Origin: Streptomyces sp. P3
GTDB lineage: Bacteria > Actinomycetota > Actinomycetes > Streptomycetales > Streptomycetaceae
Direction: 5' to 3'
Assembly: GCF_003032475.1 (NCBI RefSeq)
Contig: NZ_CP028369.1
Coordinates: 1,240,001-1,304,000 of the forward strand
DNA: 64,000 bases
Shown here in pieces: positions 53,397 through 64,000 of the stretch; within the stretch, counting starts at the first letter, position 1, and every line of letters starts with the position of its first letter. The position numbers and the translations under genes are program-made. Under the pieces are notes generated by a model. The model was not told the DNA's origin. It saw only the letters and a list, made by a program, of their open reading frames with translations, and did not search any database.

Positions 53397-54233
53397 CTAG
53401 CGCTTCTTGTTCGTCTTGCGGCGGCGGACGATGTACTTGTTCGAAGCCTTCTTCGGCGAACGAGTACGACCCTCCTTCTGACCCCAGGGGCTGACCGGGT
53501 GGCGACCACCGGAGGTCTTGCCCTCACCACCACCGTGGGGGTGGTCAACCGGGTTCATCGCCACACCGCGAACGGTCGGGCGGACGCCCAGCCAGCGCTT
53601 GCGGCCGGCCTTGCCCCAGTTGATGTTGCTCTGCTCGGCGTTGCCGACCTCGCCGACCGTGGCGCGGCAGCGCTGGTCGACCAGGCGGATCTCACCGGAC
53701 GGCATGCGGAGGTGGGCCATGGTGCCCTCCTTCGCGAGCAGCTGCACGGAGGCACCGGCGGAGCGGGCGAACTTGGCGCCGCCACCCGGACGGATCTCGA
53801 TCGCGTGGATCGTGGTACCGACCGGGATGTTGCGGATCGCCAGGTTGTTGCCCGGCTTGATGTCGGCCCCGGGACCGTTCTCGACGCGGTCGCCCTGCTG
53901 CAGGTTGCGCGGGGCGAGGATGTAGCGCTTCTCACCGTCGGCGTAGTGCAGCAGCGCGATGCGCGCGGTGCGGTTGGGGTCGTACTCGATGTGCGCGACC
54001 TTCGCCGGCACGCCGTCCTTGTCGTGACGACGGAAGTCGATCACTCGGTAGGCGCGCTTGTGTCCGCCACCCTGGTGGCGAACGGTCACACGACCGGCGT
54101 TGTTACGGCCGCCCTTGCTGTGCAGCGGGCGGACCAGCGACTTCTCCGGCGTGGACCGCGTGACCTCGACGAAGTCGGCGACGCTGGAGCCACGACGGCC
54201 CGGCGTAGTCGGCTTGTACTTGCGGATTCCCAT
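53397..54233 (-). CDS. rplB: 50S ribosomal protein L2
   Basis: 278 residues; [29 protein letters not shown]-like elements absent, but [20 protein letters not shown], with the conserved His needed for peptidyl transfer, is intact. Ends in the usual basic tail. Confidence 0.98.
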   Translation of the reverse strand: MGIRKYKPTTPGRRGSSVADFVEVTRSTPEKSLVRPLHSKGGRNNAGRVTVRHQGGGHKRAYRVIDFRRHDKDGVPAKVAHIEYDPNRTARIALLHYADGEKRYILAPRNLQQGDRVENGPGADIKPGNNLAIRNIPVGTTIHAIEIRPGGGAKFARSAGASVQLLAKEGTMAHLRMPSGEIRLVDQRCRATVGEVGNAEQSNINWGKAGRKRWLGVRPTVRGVAMNPVDHPHGGGEGKTSGGRHPVSPWGQKEGRTRSPKKASNKYIVRRRKTNKKR

Positions 54234-54273
54234 TATTCAGTCCTCGTCCGATATCGGACGATCCAGACCGCCC

Positions 54274-54693
54274 TCAGGCGGTCGGACCGCCGAAGATGTC
54301 GATACGGTCGCCCTCAGCAAGGGTCACGATCGCGCGCTTCGTGCCGGCACGCTGACCGAAACCGGTCTTGGTGCGCTTGCGCTTACCGATGCGGTTGATC
54401 GTGTTGACCCCGGTGACCTTGACCGAGAAGACCGCCTGGACGGCCTGCTTGATCTGGGTCTTGTTGGCGTTCGGGTCGACGATGAACGTGTACTTGTTCT
54501 CGTCGAGGAGCGCGTAGCTCTTCTCCGACACGACCGGCTTCAGCAGCACGTCACGGGGGTCCGTGTACGCCTTGCTGGGCGCGGTGACGACGGTGTTCTT
54601 GCCCTCGGCCTCGTGACGCTTCGCCTTGGCGACGCGGGCGGCCTTGGCGGCCTTGGCCGCCTTGGAGGCGATGCTCGGGTGACGCGTAGCCAT
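54274..54693 (-). CDS. rplW: 50S ribosomal protein L23
   Basis: 139 residues. A basic, Ala/Lys-rich N-terminal extension of about 35 residues ([20 protein letters not shown]) is longer than in most bacteria; the core is [20 protein letters not shown] and [20 protein letters not shown]. Docking site for trigger factor and SRP. Start overlaps the rplD stop (TGATG). Confidence 0.97.
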   Translation of the reverse strand: MATRHPSIASKAAKAAKAARVAKAKRHEAEGKNTVVTAPSKAYTDPRDVLLKPVVSEKSYALLDENKYTFIVDPNANKTQIKQAVQAVFSVKVTGVNTINRIGKRKRTKTGFGQRAGTKRAIVTLAEGDRIDIFGGPTA

Positions 54694-55352
54694 CAGGCGT
54701 CACTCCCTTCGGTGTCGTTGGCCTTGTTCGGGCCGGACACGAAGGACTCAAGAGCGGCCTGGGTGAAGACCACGTCGTCCGAGACGATCACGTCGTACGT
54801 GTTCAGCTGGCCCGGCTCCAGGATGTGCACCTGGGGCAGGTTGCGGGCGGACAGCCACGCGGCCTCGTCGGCGCGGTCGACGACCAGGAGCAGGTTCTTG
54901 CGCTCCGAGATCTTGCCGAACAGCGTGCGAGCGGCCTTGGTGGAGGGAGCCTCGCCCTCGATCACGCCGGTGACGACGTGAATGCGGTTGTGGCGGGCCC
55001 GGTCGGTGAGGGCGTGACGCAGAGCGGCAGCCTTCATCTTCTTCGGGGTCCGCTGCGAGTAGTCACGCGGCTGCGGGCCGTGGACGACGCCACCGCCGGC
55101 GAACTGCGGCGCGCGGGTCGAGCCCTGGCGCGCACGGCCGGTGCCCTTCTGACGGTAAGGCTTCTTACCGCCACCGCGAACCTCGCCACGGGTCTTGGTC
55201 TTGTGCGTGCCCTGACGGGCAGCCGCGTTCTGCGCGACGACGACCTGGTGGATCAGCGGGATGCTGACCTTCTCCACGCCGAAGATCTCCGCGGGGAGCT
55301 CGACGCTACCGGTCTTCTCGCCTGCAGGCGAAAGGATGTCAACAGTGCTCAT
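54693..55352 (-). CDS. rplD: 50S ribosomal protein L4
   Basis: 219 residues; [37 protein letters not shown] is the exit-tunnel loop. In E. coli L4 autoregulates the S10 operon; whether it does here is unknown. Confidence 0.98.
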   Translation of the reverse strand: MSTVDILSPAGEKTGSVELPAEIFGVEKVSIPLIHQVVVAQNAAARQGTHKTKTRGEVRGGGKKPYRQKGTGRARQGSTRAPQFAGGGVVHGPQPRDYSQRTPKKMKAAALRHALTDRARHNRIHVVTGVIEGEAPSTKAARTLFGKISERKNLLLVVDRADEAAWLSARNLPQVHILEPGQLNTYDVIVSDDVVFTQAALESFVSGPNKANDTEGSDA

Positions 55353-55360
55353 CGGTTACC

Positions 55361-56005
55361 TCAGGCCCCCTTGGCCGCGGTGCGGACCAGGACGAGGCCG
55401 CCGTTCGGACCGGGGACAGCGCCCTTGATGAGCAGCAGACCCTTCTCCGCGTCAACGGCGTGGACGGTCAGGTTCTGGGTGGTGACACGCTCGTTGCCCA
55501 TGCGACCCGCCATGCGGAGGCCCTTGAACACGCGGCCCGGGGTGGCGCAGCCACCGATGGAACCGGGCGAGCGGTGCTTGCGCTGGGTGCCGTGTCCGGC
55601 GCCGAGGCCCTTGAAGTTGTGACGCTTCATGACACCGGCGAAGCCCTTGCCCTTGCTCTTGCCGGTCACGTCGACCTTCACGCCGGCCTCGAACACCTCA
55701 GCGGTGATCTCCTGGCCCAGCGTGTACTCGGAGGCGTCCGCGGTGCGGATCTCGACGAGGTGGCGACGGGGAGTGACGTCGGCCTTGGCGAAGTGACCCT
55801 TGAGGGGCTTGTTCACCTTGCGCGGGTCGATCTCGCCGAAGGCGATCTGGACGGACTCGTAGCCGTCGCTGTCGTTCGTACGGACCTGGGTGACGACGTT
55901 GGGGCTGGCCTTGACGACGGTGACCGGAACAACGCGGTTGTTCTCGTCCCACACCTGCGTCATGCCGAGCTTCTCGCCCAGGATGCCCTTGATCTGCTTG
56001 GTCAT
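55361..56005 (-). CDS. rplC: 50S ribosomal protein L3
   Basis: 214 residues; [20 protein letters not shown] and [20 protein letters not shown] with [20 protein letters not shown]. Confidence 0.98.
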   Translation of the reverse strand: MTKQIKGILGEKLGMTQVWDENNRVVPVTVVKASPNVVTQVRTNDSDGYESVQIAFGEIDPRKVNKPLKGHFAKADVTPRRHLVEIRTADASEYTLGQEITAEVFEAGVKVDVTGKSKGKGFAGVMKRHNFKGLGAGHGTQRKHRSPGSIGGCATPGRVFKGLRMAGRMGNERVTTQNLTVHAVDAEKGLLLIKGAVPGPNGGLVLVRTAAKGA

Positions 56006-56022
56006 ATCTCAGATCACCGGCC

Positions 56023-56331
56023 TCAGAGCTTGATCTCGATGTCGACACCGGCCGGGAGGTCGAGTCGCATCAGAGAGTCAACGGTCTTGGGAGTCGGGTC
56101 GAGAATGTCGATCAGGCGCTTGTGCGTGCGCATCTCGAAGTGCTCGCGCGAGTCCTTGTACTTGTGCGGCGACTTGATGACGCAGTACACGTTCTTCTCA
56201 GTGGGCAGCGGCACCGGGCCCGCGACCGACGCACCAGTGCGGGTCACCGTCTCGACGATCTTCTTCGCCGAGGAGTCGATGACCTCGTGGTCGTAGGCCT
56301 TGAGCCGGATGCGGATCTTCTGTCCCGCCAT
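56023..56331 (-). CDS. rpsJ: 30S ribosomal protein S10
   Basis: 102 residues; [20 protein letters not shown] and [20 protein letters not shown]. First gene of the S10 cluster. Doubles as the NusE antitermination factor. A long leader of about 375 bases precedes it if the promoter at 56715-56742 is used. Confidence 0.98.
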   Translation of the reverse strand: MAGQKIRIRLKAYDHEVIDSSAKKIVETVTRTGASVAGPVPLPTEKNVYCVIKSPHKYKDSREHFEMRTHKRLIDILDPTPKTVDSLMRLDLPAGVDIEIKL

Positions 56332-57082
56332 GGCTACTCAGTAGTCCTGTCTCTTTGTCCGCTCCGGAACCCGATGTTCCATTTCACCTTCTCCTCCGAC
56401 CCACGCGGTCGGGCGTGTCGCTCTCCCGCTGACACAGATGTCCCTTGTTCGAACATCCCTGCGGAATGCACACGGCCCTACCGGAACCGCAAGCCGGGGG
56501 CGGAAGGCCCACCGGGCGCCTGGCCGGTGCCGCACTGCGCTTCCCGAAAGATTCCCGTACGTCCGCCCCAGCGCTGCCATCAGGCAGTTAGGGCGACGAG
56601 TACTGTGGGACTCGCTTCCGGTCCTCCCGGCGGGAGGCGCACAGCATCAACACTCGACCGAGCAACTCCGACAGTCTGCCATATGGGGCAGCGCCCTGGC
56701 CAATCGAGCCGGAGACAATACCCCGGGCGTGACGCAGGTCAAACGCAGGGTGCGGAGAGTCTGCGCGAACGAGGCGCCCGCGCGGCCCCGATCAGGATCC
56801 CGGGCGGCCCGAGCCGTTCCACCATCCGGGCGTCGGCGGGTCCAGTCTGCGCCACCGAGAACCCCGCACCCGCGATGTCGTGATCCTGCTCTGGACGCTC
56901 GTGGCATCGAGGATCCGACTGGAATGTACCGAGATTTCGGCCTTTACCGTTTCGGTGGACCGGGGCTTCGGCTCGTAGTCGATGAACTCTCACTTTCCTG
57001 AAGGGGCGAGTAGCCGGCCGCCAGGCGAGAGCGGATACAGCGATCATGCCTCTCACGCCGACGAGCACCCTCACGCCCGACA
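56332..57082 (-). other. S10 operon leader and gene-free region
   Basis: 751 bases between rpsJ and the lipoprotein gene without a supported coding sequence. It holds the S10 promoter boxes at 56715-56742 and the presumed 5' leader. No ribosomal-protein binding fold was recognised by eye. The part beyond the promoter (56743-57082) shows nothing definite. Confidence 0.5.
56715..56742 (-). promoter_or_regulatory. Probable promoter of the S10 operon
   Basis: On the minus strand TTGACC (56742-56737), 16-base spacer, TATTGT (56720-56715). The only good sigma-HrdB-like pair seen upstream of rpsJ. Confidence 0.6.
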
Positions 57083-57613
57083 TCAGAAGCGTTCGACCTC
57101 CTCACCATCGGGGACCTTGTAACAGCCGGAGACGAGGTCCAGGCTCAGCTTTGGCGGATCGTTCTTCGCCATCTGAACGATGTGCACACCCACCTTCAGC
57201 TTGTCGTTGTCAGCGATCAGGGTGATGTTCTTGTTCTTACTGGTGTCCGGGCCATGACTGACGATCTTCCATCCCTTTTTCGGCAGTTCCGTCTTGAGCC
57301 GCTCCATCGCGACAGAGAGGTCACTCGCCGAGGCAGGGTAGAAACTCCAGGGATGGAACACCCGGAAATAGGTCTTCGCGTCCTTATCCGAACAGTCCAT
57401 GACTCCCGGCCGGGTGTCGGACGTCTTACCCCTGACACCGATCAGGTCGTAGATGCCACTGGAAACCTTTTCCATCACGTCGGAGGCGTCAGACGAAGTG
57501 CTTGTGCCGGCGGACGGAATTTCATCGGAATCACTGTCAGTCATGCTGCATCCGGTGAGAATAGTGAGGGCGAATGGAACGGCAAGCAGGGGAGCGCTGA
57601 GTTTGGTCTTCAC
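57083..57613 (-). CDS. Lipoprotein, possible immunity partner of the upstream hydrolase
   Basis: 176 residues. Lipobox LTGC puts the lipid on Cys22, so the mature protein sits on the outer membrane face; an acidic Ser/Thr/Asp linker follows, then a compact domain (EKVSSGIYDLIGVRGKTSDT; YFRVFHPWSFYPASASDLSV; LVSGCYKVPDGEE) with two Cys likely in a disulfide. Lower GC than neighbours. It starts 39 bases after the DUF1023 hydrolase gene on the same strand. I recall similar lipoproteins next to such hydrolases in other Streptomyces; function unknown. An immunity role is inference from arrangement. Confidence 0.8.
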   Translation of the reverse strand: MKTKLSAPLLAVPFALTILTGCSMTDSDSDEIPSAGTSTSSDASDVMEKVSSGIYDLIGVRGKTSDTRPGVMDCSDKDAKTYFRVFHPWSFYPASASDLSVAMERLKTELPKKGWKIVSHGPDTSKNKNITLIADNDKLKVGVHIVQMAKNDPPKLSLDLVSGCYKVPDGEEVERF

Positions 57614-57652
57614 GTCAGGGGCCTTACTCCATGGGCAGGGTTGCCGGCTTGT

Positions 57653-59467
57653 CTACTTCACGTGCGCCCACGGGTCCGGTGGCGGCTTCAGTGTCGCGTC
57701 ATCGCCCTTCCCGACAACAACCAGAGCCTGATTCTTCAAACTCTGCGAACTCGTGCCCGAGTCTGCGTCCCTGTCCCAATAGCCACTGTGTCCCTCGGTA
57801 TCCGTGGTCATCTGGTTGGCACCGAATTCTGGATCGCTGGGGATGACGAAGTCGCGCCCGCTGTGGCGCAAACGACCGATGTCCGGAACCACGTCTCCCT
57901 CGGCCTCCTCGTTCCACACATGTCCCTTGGGGACGTCCATTTCCTCCGCGCTGGACACCTTGACTCCAGGACTGCCCGCCAAGATGACGTCGTCGGCGTT
58001 GAGGTGACCCGTCTCAGCTGCGGCACCGACGAGAGTCGTCCCGTACGAGTGGGCGATCACGGTGGTATGCGACGGTGCAGCACCGGAATGGGATGCGTCG
58101 AGTCCGTCCATGAAATTCCGGAAAGCCGGAGCGCCGTCGTACGCGTAGTGTTCGAACGGCGCATCCTTGACCACGTCGTCAGGTGCGTCATAGCCGAGCC
58201 AAGTGATGGTGGACACGCTTTTTCCGTCGGCTTCGTCGTGGGCAGCACGCCAAACGTTTTCCATCCGGTTCATGTTCCCCTCGATGCCGGGCAGGTCCGA
58301 CGTGGTACCCGGCACATAGACCGCCGTGTGATCCGCGGTGTCCGGGTTTCCGTTGGCAACGATCGCTCGGCCGTCTTTATCGGCACTGAACCCCAGCAAG
58401 TAAGCCTCAGGCAGTCCATTCGTGCCGGTCGAATCGAAGCGTTTCTGAATGGCGTTTATACCCTTGAGGGACTTGTTCAGATGGTCGTACCGCTCGCCGT
58501 ATTTGTTGTACCACTCCATCCATTCATCGGTGTGCACCTTGGACGGGTAGCCACCGGCGGTGATGTAGGTCCACTCATTCAGGGGCGGGCTCGGGATCGA
58601 GTTCAGCTCTGTCCGCATCGCGCCCCGCGTCTCGTCGAACACAATGCGGTTGGCCTCGTCGCGGACCGTGGCGGGCACGCCGTCGAGCGCGCCCACGGCG
58701 TCGGGGCGCATGGAGATCCATGCGGCTTGTTCCTCTGGGGAAAGCCCGTTCCACCACTCCGCGTTGTCCTTCGGAAGTCCGTCCTTGGGCGGCTGGGGCA
58801 GTGAGTCGAGGTACTTCTTGCCCGCGTCGCGGACCCCGCTCGTGTCGGAGGACGCGTCGGACCAGTCGCCGTCGGAGACGGTCAGGTCGTCGTCCGCCTT
58901 CAGCGCGAGCAGCTTCGGTGCCCACTTCTCATCGGCCTCCGTGGCCTCCTTCAGGGCGGCGGCGATCTGGTCGGCGTAGTCCTGGGCGAGGCGGTGGTTG
59001 GGGTTGGGGTCGACATTGGCCGACTGACGGCCGATCGCGGCGGCCGTGCCGTCCGTCAACCCGCCCACCGTTCCGCCGTCGGGGATCTTGCCGTCCTCGC
59101 CTTTCTCCCCGCCCGCCGGATACGTGATCGAACCGTCGGCGTTCACCGTCAGGTTCGCGGCCTGCGCACCGTCGAGGGCCGCGTCGAGCTTTCTCCTGGC
59201 CGCGCCCACCTCGTAGGAGAACGCCTCCAGAGCCGTACTGACGAGACCGCATTCGACCTGGATGTAGTGGAAGTTCTTGCCCAACTCCCCCAGTTCCTTG
59301 ATCGCAGCCGTCGCGGCCTCGCCCTTCAGCGAGTTCCTCATCGCCACCACGATCTGGTTCTCGATACGGTCCTTGGCCGCACTCGCCATGTCAGACGTGC
59401 TGCGGTAACCGTCCGCCGCCTCGGAGTACTCGGTCGGCTTGAGGGCCTTCAGCGTTGCGAGTTCCAT
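57653..59467 (-). CDS. WXG-like/DUF1023 alpha-beta hydrolase
   Basis: 604 residues with no signal peptide. Residues 1-100 form a helical hairpin like type VII substrates (MELATLKALKPTEYSEAADG; VAMRNSLKGEAATAAIKELG); 100-230 is a linker with a second helical part; 232-280 carries the typical WWNGLSPEEQAAWISMRPDA before the DUF1023 domain. Catalytic candidates are Ser474 in VIAHSYGTTL, Asp525 in EGDVVPD and His560 in DTEGHSGYW: a complete triad. Probably an exported esterase or lipase. The part encoding the first 290 residues (about 58.6-59.5 kb) is GC-rich, while the hydrolase tip is clearly less so, suggesting a mosaic. Preceded by a helical partner gene and followed by a lipoprotein gene. 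Confidence 0.85.
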   Translation of the reverse strand: MELATLKALKPTEYSEAADGYRSTSDMASAAKDRIENQIVVAMRNSLKGEAATAAIKELGELGKNFHYIQVECGLVSTALEAFSYEVGAARRKLDAALDGAQAANLTVNADGSITYPAGGEKGEDGKIPDGGTVGGLTDGTAAAIGRQSANVDPNPNHRLAQDYADQIAAALKEATEADEKWAPKLLALKADDDLTVSDGDWSDASSDTSGVRDAGKKYLDSLPQPPKDGLPKDNAEWWNGLSPEEQAAWISMRPDAVGALDGVPATVRDEANRIVFDETRGAMRTELNSIPSPPLNEWTYITAGGYPSKVHTDEWMEWYNKYGERYDHLNKSLKGINAIQKRFDSTGTNGLPEAYLLGFSADKDGRAIVANGNPDTADHTAVYVPGTTSDLPGIEGNMNRMENVWRAAHDEADGKSVSTITWLGYDAPDDVVKDAPFEHYAYDGAPAFRNFMDGLDASHSGAAPSHTTVIAHSYGTTLVGAAAETGHLNADDVILAGSPGVKVSSAEEMDVPKGHVWNEEAEGDVVPDIGRLRHSGRDFVIPSDPEFGANQMTTDTEGHSGYWDRDADSGTSSQSLKNQALVVVGKGDDATLKPPPDPWAHVK

Positions 59468-59472
59468 GACGC

Positions 59473-59919
59473 CTAGAACCGCCCGTCGTCCTGGCCGCCG
59501 AGCACCGCCGTATCGGCGTACTGCACCCTCAAGTTGCCGATCTCGGCCTCGATCGCCTCGTCCGTCTTCAGCTGGTCGTTGCCCACCTTCTCCAGCAGGC
59601 TGGAGAGTTTCCCGCAGCGCCCGCTGACGTTCTTGACGTACTTCTCCCAGGACTCGTGAACGGCCTTCTGCGACGCCGCCGTCATACAGCCGGCATCCTC
59701 ACCGAGACCCTTCTGACCGTCCGCCAGCTCGACCCCCACCTTGCTGAGGTCCTCACGGATCGAGCCGACGTCACTGCCGGCCTTGGACCAGGCCGGCTTG
59801 TTCGAGACCAGCGTGCCGCCGCTGCCACCCGGGTCGAGCGGAACGTGGTTGAGCTGCATCCGGGTCCCGTGCCGCTCAGCCGCCGCGCTCTTGAGCTGCT
59901 CCCACTCGTCCCACGCCAC
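59473..59919 (-). CDS. Helical WXG100-like partner protein
   Basis: 148 residues from GTG 59919 (GGGGAGA upstream). An N-terminal segment of 50 residues (MAWDEWEQLKSAAAERHGTR) leads into two helices around SKAGSDVGSIREDLSKVGVE and HESWEKYVKNVSGRCGKLSS. The overall plan resembles ESX-type small partners though no strict WXG is present. Ends five bases before the start of the DUF1023 gene, so translational coupling is likely. Confidence 0.75.
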   Translation of the reverse strand: MAWDEWEQLKSAAAERHGTRMQLNHVPLDPGGSGGTLVSNKPAWSKAGSDVGSIREDLSKVGVELADGQKGLGEDAGCMTAASQKAVHESWEKYVKNVSGRCGKLSSLLEKVGNDQLKTDEAIEAEIGNLRVQYADTAVLGGQDDGRF

Positions 59920-60064
59920 GCGTGTCTCCCCTTGTCCCCGTTGTCACTGCAAACTTGGCATGTACCGTAGCGCGTTCCTCGCAGAGCCAGTTGAGTACCC
60001 GTACCTACGTCGCGGACGTACGTGTTCGGATGCGTCGGACGCACGGCGCTGGTGGAGTGGAGCC

Positions 60065-60376
60065 ATGACCAAGACGGAGCCCCTGCCGACCTGCCTCCCT
60101 GAGCCCCACAAGACGTGGTGGCGAGCCCCCTTCGTGGCCTCCGTGTTCGGGCTGCCGGTTCTCGCGATGGAGTACGCCGTCACCTTGGATCACGACGGCA
60201 TGGGGCAGTACGGCGGCATGATCTACACGGCCATGGCCCTGTACGCCCTCGCCTGGGTCCTGCCGCACCGTCTCTCGCTGCGGATGCCCCGTATCCTGGC
60301 GGCCGGCGCGGCGCTGCTGATCACGTTCTTTCCGGTGGGGCTCCTGGTCCTACTGGCCGCGATGGTCTCCGCCTGA
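60065..60376 (+). CDS. Small membrane protein, unrecognised
   Basis: 103 residues from ATG 60065 with GGAGTGGAG upstream. Three hydrophobic helices: APFVASVFGLPVLAMEYAVT, GMIYTAMALYALAWVLP and RILAAGAALLITFFPVGLLV. Divergent from the WXG/hydrolase operon, with a 145-base gap for both promoters. No family recognised. Confidence 0.7.
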   Translation: MTKTEPLPTCLPEPHKTWWRAPFVASVFGLPVLAMEYAVTLDHDGMGQYGGMIYTAMALYALAWVLPHRLSLRMPRILAAGAALLITFFPVGLLVLLAAMVSA

Positions 60377-60446
60377 CGCGTGGGCCACGAACTCCGTCCC
60401 GCTGCGGCGACCTGGAAGACGTGCCCGCCGTGGCCTTGGAGTCACG

Positions 60447-60572
60447 GTGTCCGGCCGCGGGCTGCACCTCGTGGACGCACTCGCCGACCGGTGGGGAGTG
60501 AGTGAGGGGCGCTGGCCGCGCAAGACGGTCTGGGCCGAGATCCGCACATCGCCGGCGGAGGCCCGCGAGTGA
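60447..60572 (+). pseudogene. C-terminal relic of an anti-sigma-factor-like ATPase
   Basis: A 41-codon frame reading [20 protein letters not shown], then [28 protein letters not shown] is the last nucleotide-binding box of the RsbW/SpoIIAB-type histidine-kinase-like ATPases that are abundant in Streptomyces. The preceding 60 bases do not continue the domain in any frame, so only the C-terminal third remains. It is not expected to work. Together with the terminator it fills the 396-base gap before tuf. Confidence 0.7.
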
Positions 60573-60690
60573 TCCGTGCGCGCCCTGCGCCGGCTACGAG
60601 CGCCCCCCTTGGTCTCACCGGCCCAGTGATCCCCGTAGCGACGGTTGCGCCTCCCGTGGCGCGACCGCCCTCGTCCGAGCCCGCTACGGC

Positions 60691-60728
60691 GAGAGGGCCC
60701 GTACGACCGGAGTCGTACGGGCCCTCTC
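60691..60728. terminator. Terminator of the str operon (after tuf)
   Basis: GAGAGGGCCCGTACGAC (60691-60707), loop CGGA, GTCGTACGGGCCCTCTC (60712-60728): a perfect 17-bp stem 45 bases past the tuf stop. Confidence 0.9.
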
Positions 60729-60772
60729 AGGTTGCTCAGCTCAGGCTGGAGCTACCAGGTCGATCAACGGAC

Positions 60773-61966
<1,194 letters not shown>

Positions 61967-62130
61967 TGGGGTCCTCCTGGGAGTGGTTCTGGAACGCCTT
62001 GCTTCATCGGCGCCAGGTGATCTTTGCTGTCAAATCCCGGGGCCGGGGCAAACACCCACGATCCTTGACGAATGCGGGTGGTTGCCCCAGAGGCTCCGGA
62101 GTCAAGCCTAAAGCGTGTGAACGCGGTGCG

Positions 62131-64000
<1,870 letters not shown>

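Noticed and set aside
61967..62130. Independent tuf promoter with a perfect TTGACA
   Set aside because: No acceptable -10 hexamer at 16-18 bases; kept only as a remark in the tuf entry.

Overview
The window is a high-GC actinobacterial chromosome segment, almost certainly Streptomyces. The evidence is the strongly GC-biased third codon positions, GTG/TTG starts with AGGAGG-type ribosome sites, a His-tailed GroEL1 behind two CIRCE boxes, an ECF42-type sigma factor with a DGPF partner, and the gene order groES-groEL1 ... tsaD ... glmS-coaA-glmM-rpsI-rplM-truA-rplQ-rpoA ... secY ... rpsJ ... tuf-fusA, which matches the central chromosome of S. coelicolor as I remember it. I see no tRNA, rRNA, CRISPR array, IS element or phage.

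Layout. 1-4.0 kb: a type VII-style polymorphic toxin locus read leftward, with two WXG100-like proteins, a large toxin ending in an RNase A-like domain, a downstream immunity candidate, then a second, N-terminally clipped RNase A-like tip followed by a CdiI-like immunity gene that runs off the window. 4.6-6.9 kb: groES-groEL1 with two CIRCE operators. 7-19 kb: accessory and envelope genes, comprising a deacetylase-like lipoprotein with a relic of a second copy, a methyltransferase, the ECF42/DGPF pair, an LCP ligase, and a xylan-utilisation cluster (GH10 xylanase, LacI regulator, cytosolic GH3). 19-27.6 kb: the t6A genes tsaD, rimI, tsaB and tsaE, interrupted by an inverted L,D-transpeptidase-like gene that has lost its catalytic residues and by a small gene under an iron-box-like palindrome; then a hydrolase, alr, nnr and acpS. 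27.8-36.2 kb: a TPR-like/M16 peptidase pair, glmS, coaA, a DUF389 protein and glmM.

36-56 kb is the ribosomal protein superoperon on the minus strand: rplM-rpsI; rpsJ to rplO (S10/spc); secY-adk; map-infA-rpmJ-rpsM-rpsK-rpoA-rplQ (alpha); truA follows. Clear hairpin terminators follow rpsI, rplQ, adk and rplO, and promoter-like boxes precede rplM and rpsJ. Repeats built on GGGGCGCGGGGAACTGCGCG lie after the DUF389 gene, after rplQ and between rpoA and rplQ.

56-64 kb: between rpsJ and tuf lie only about 4.4 kb of non-ribosomal sequence: a lipoprotein, a WXG-like/DUF1023 alpha-beta hydrolase, a helical partner, a small membrane protein and a relic of an anti-sigma-factor-like ATPase. The first three look like a second secreted effector module, possibly a lipase-type effector with a lipoprotein immunity partner. 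tuf and the 3' part of fusA close the window.

The strongest candidates for new biology are the two effector-like modules (1-4 kb and 57-60 kb), both with a GC-rich N-terminal part joined to a lower-GC C-terminal tip, and the pseudo-L,D-transpeptidase plus iron-box microgene inserted into the t6A cluster.
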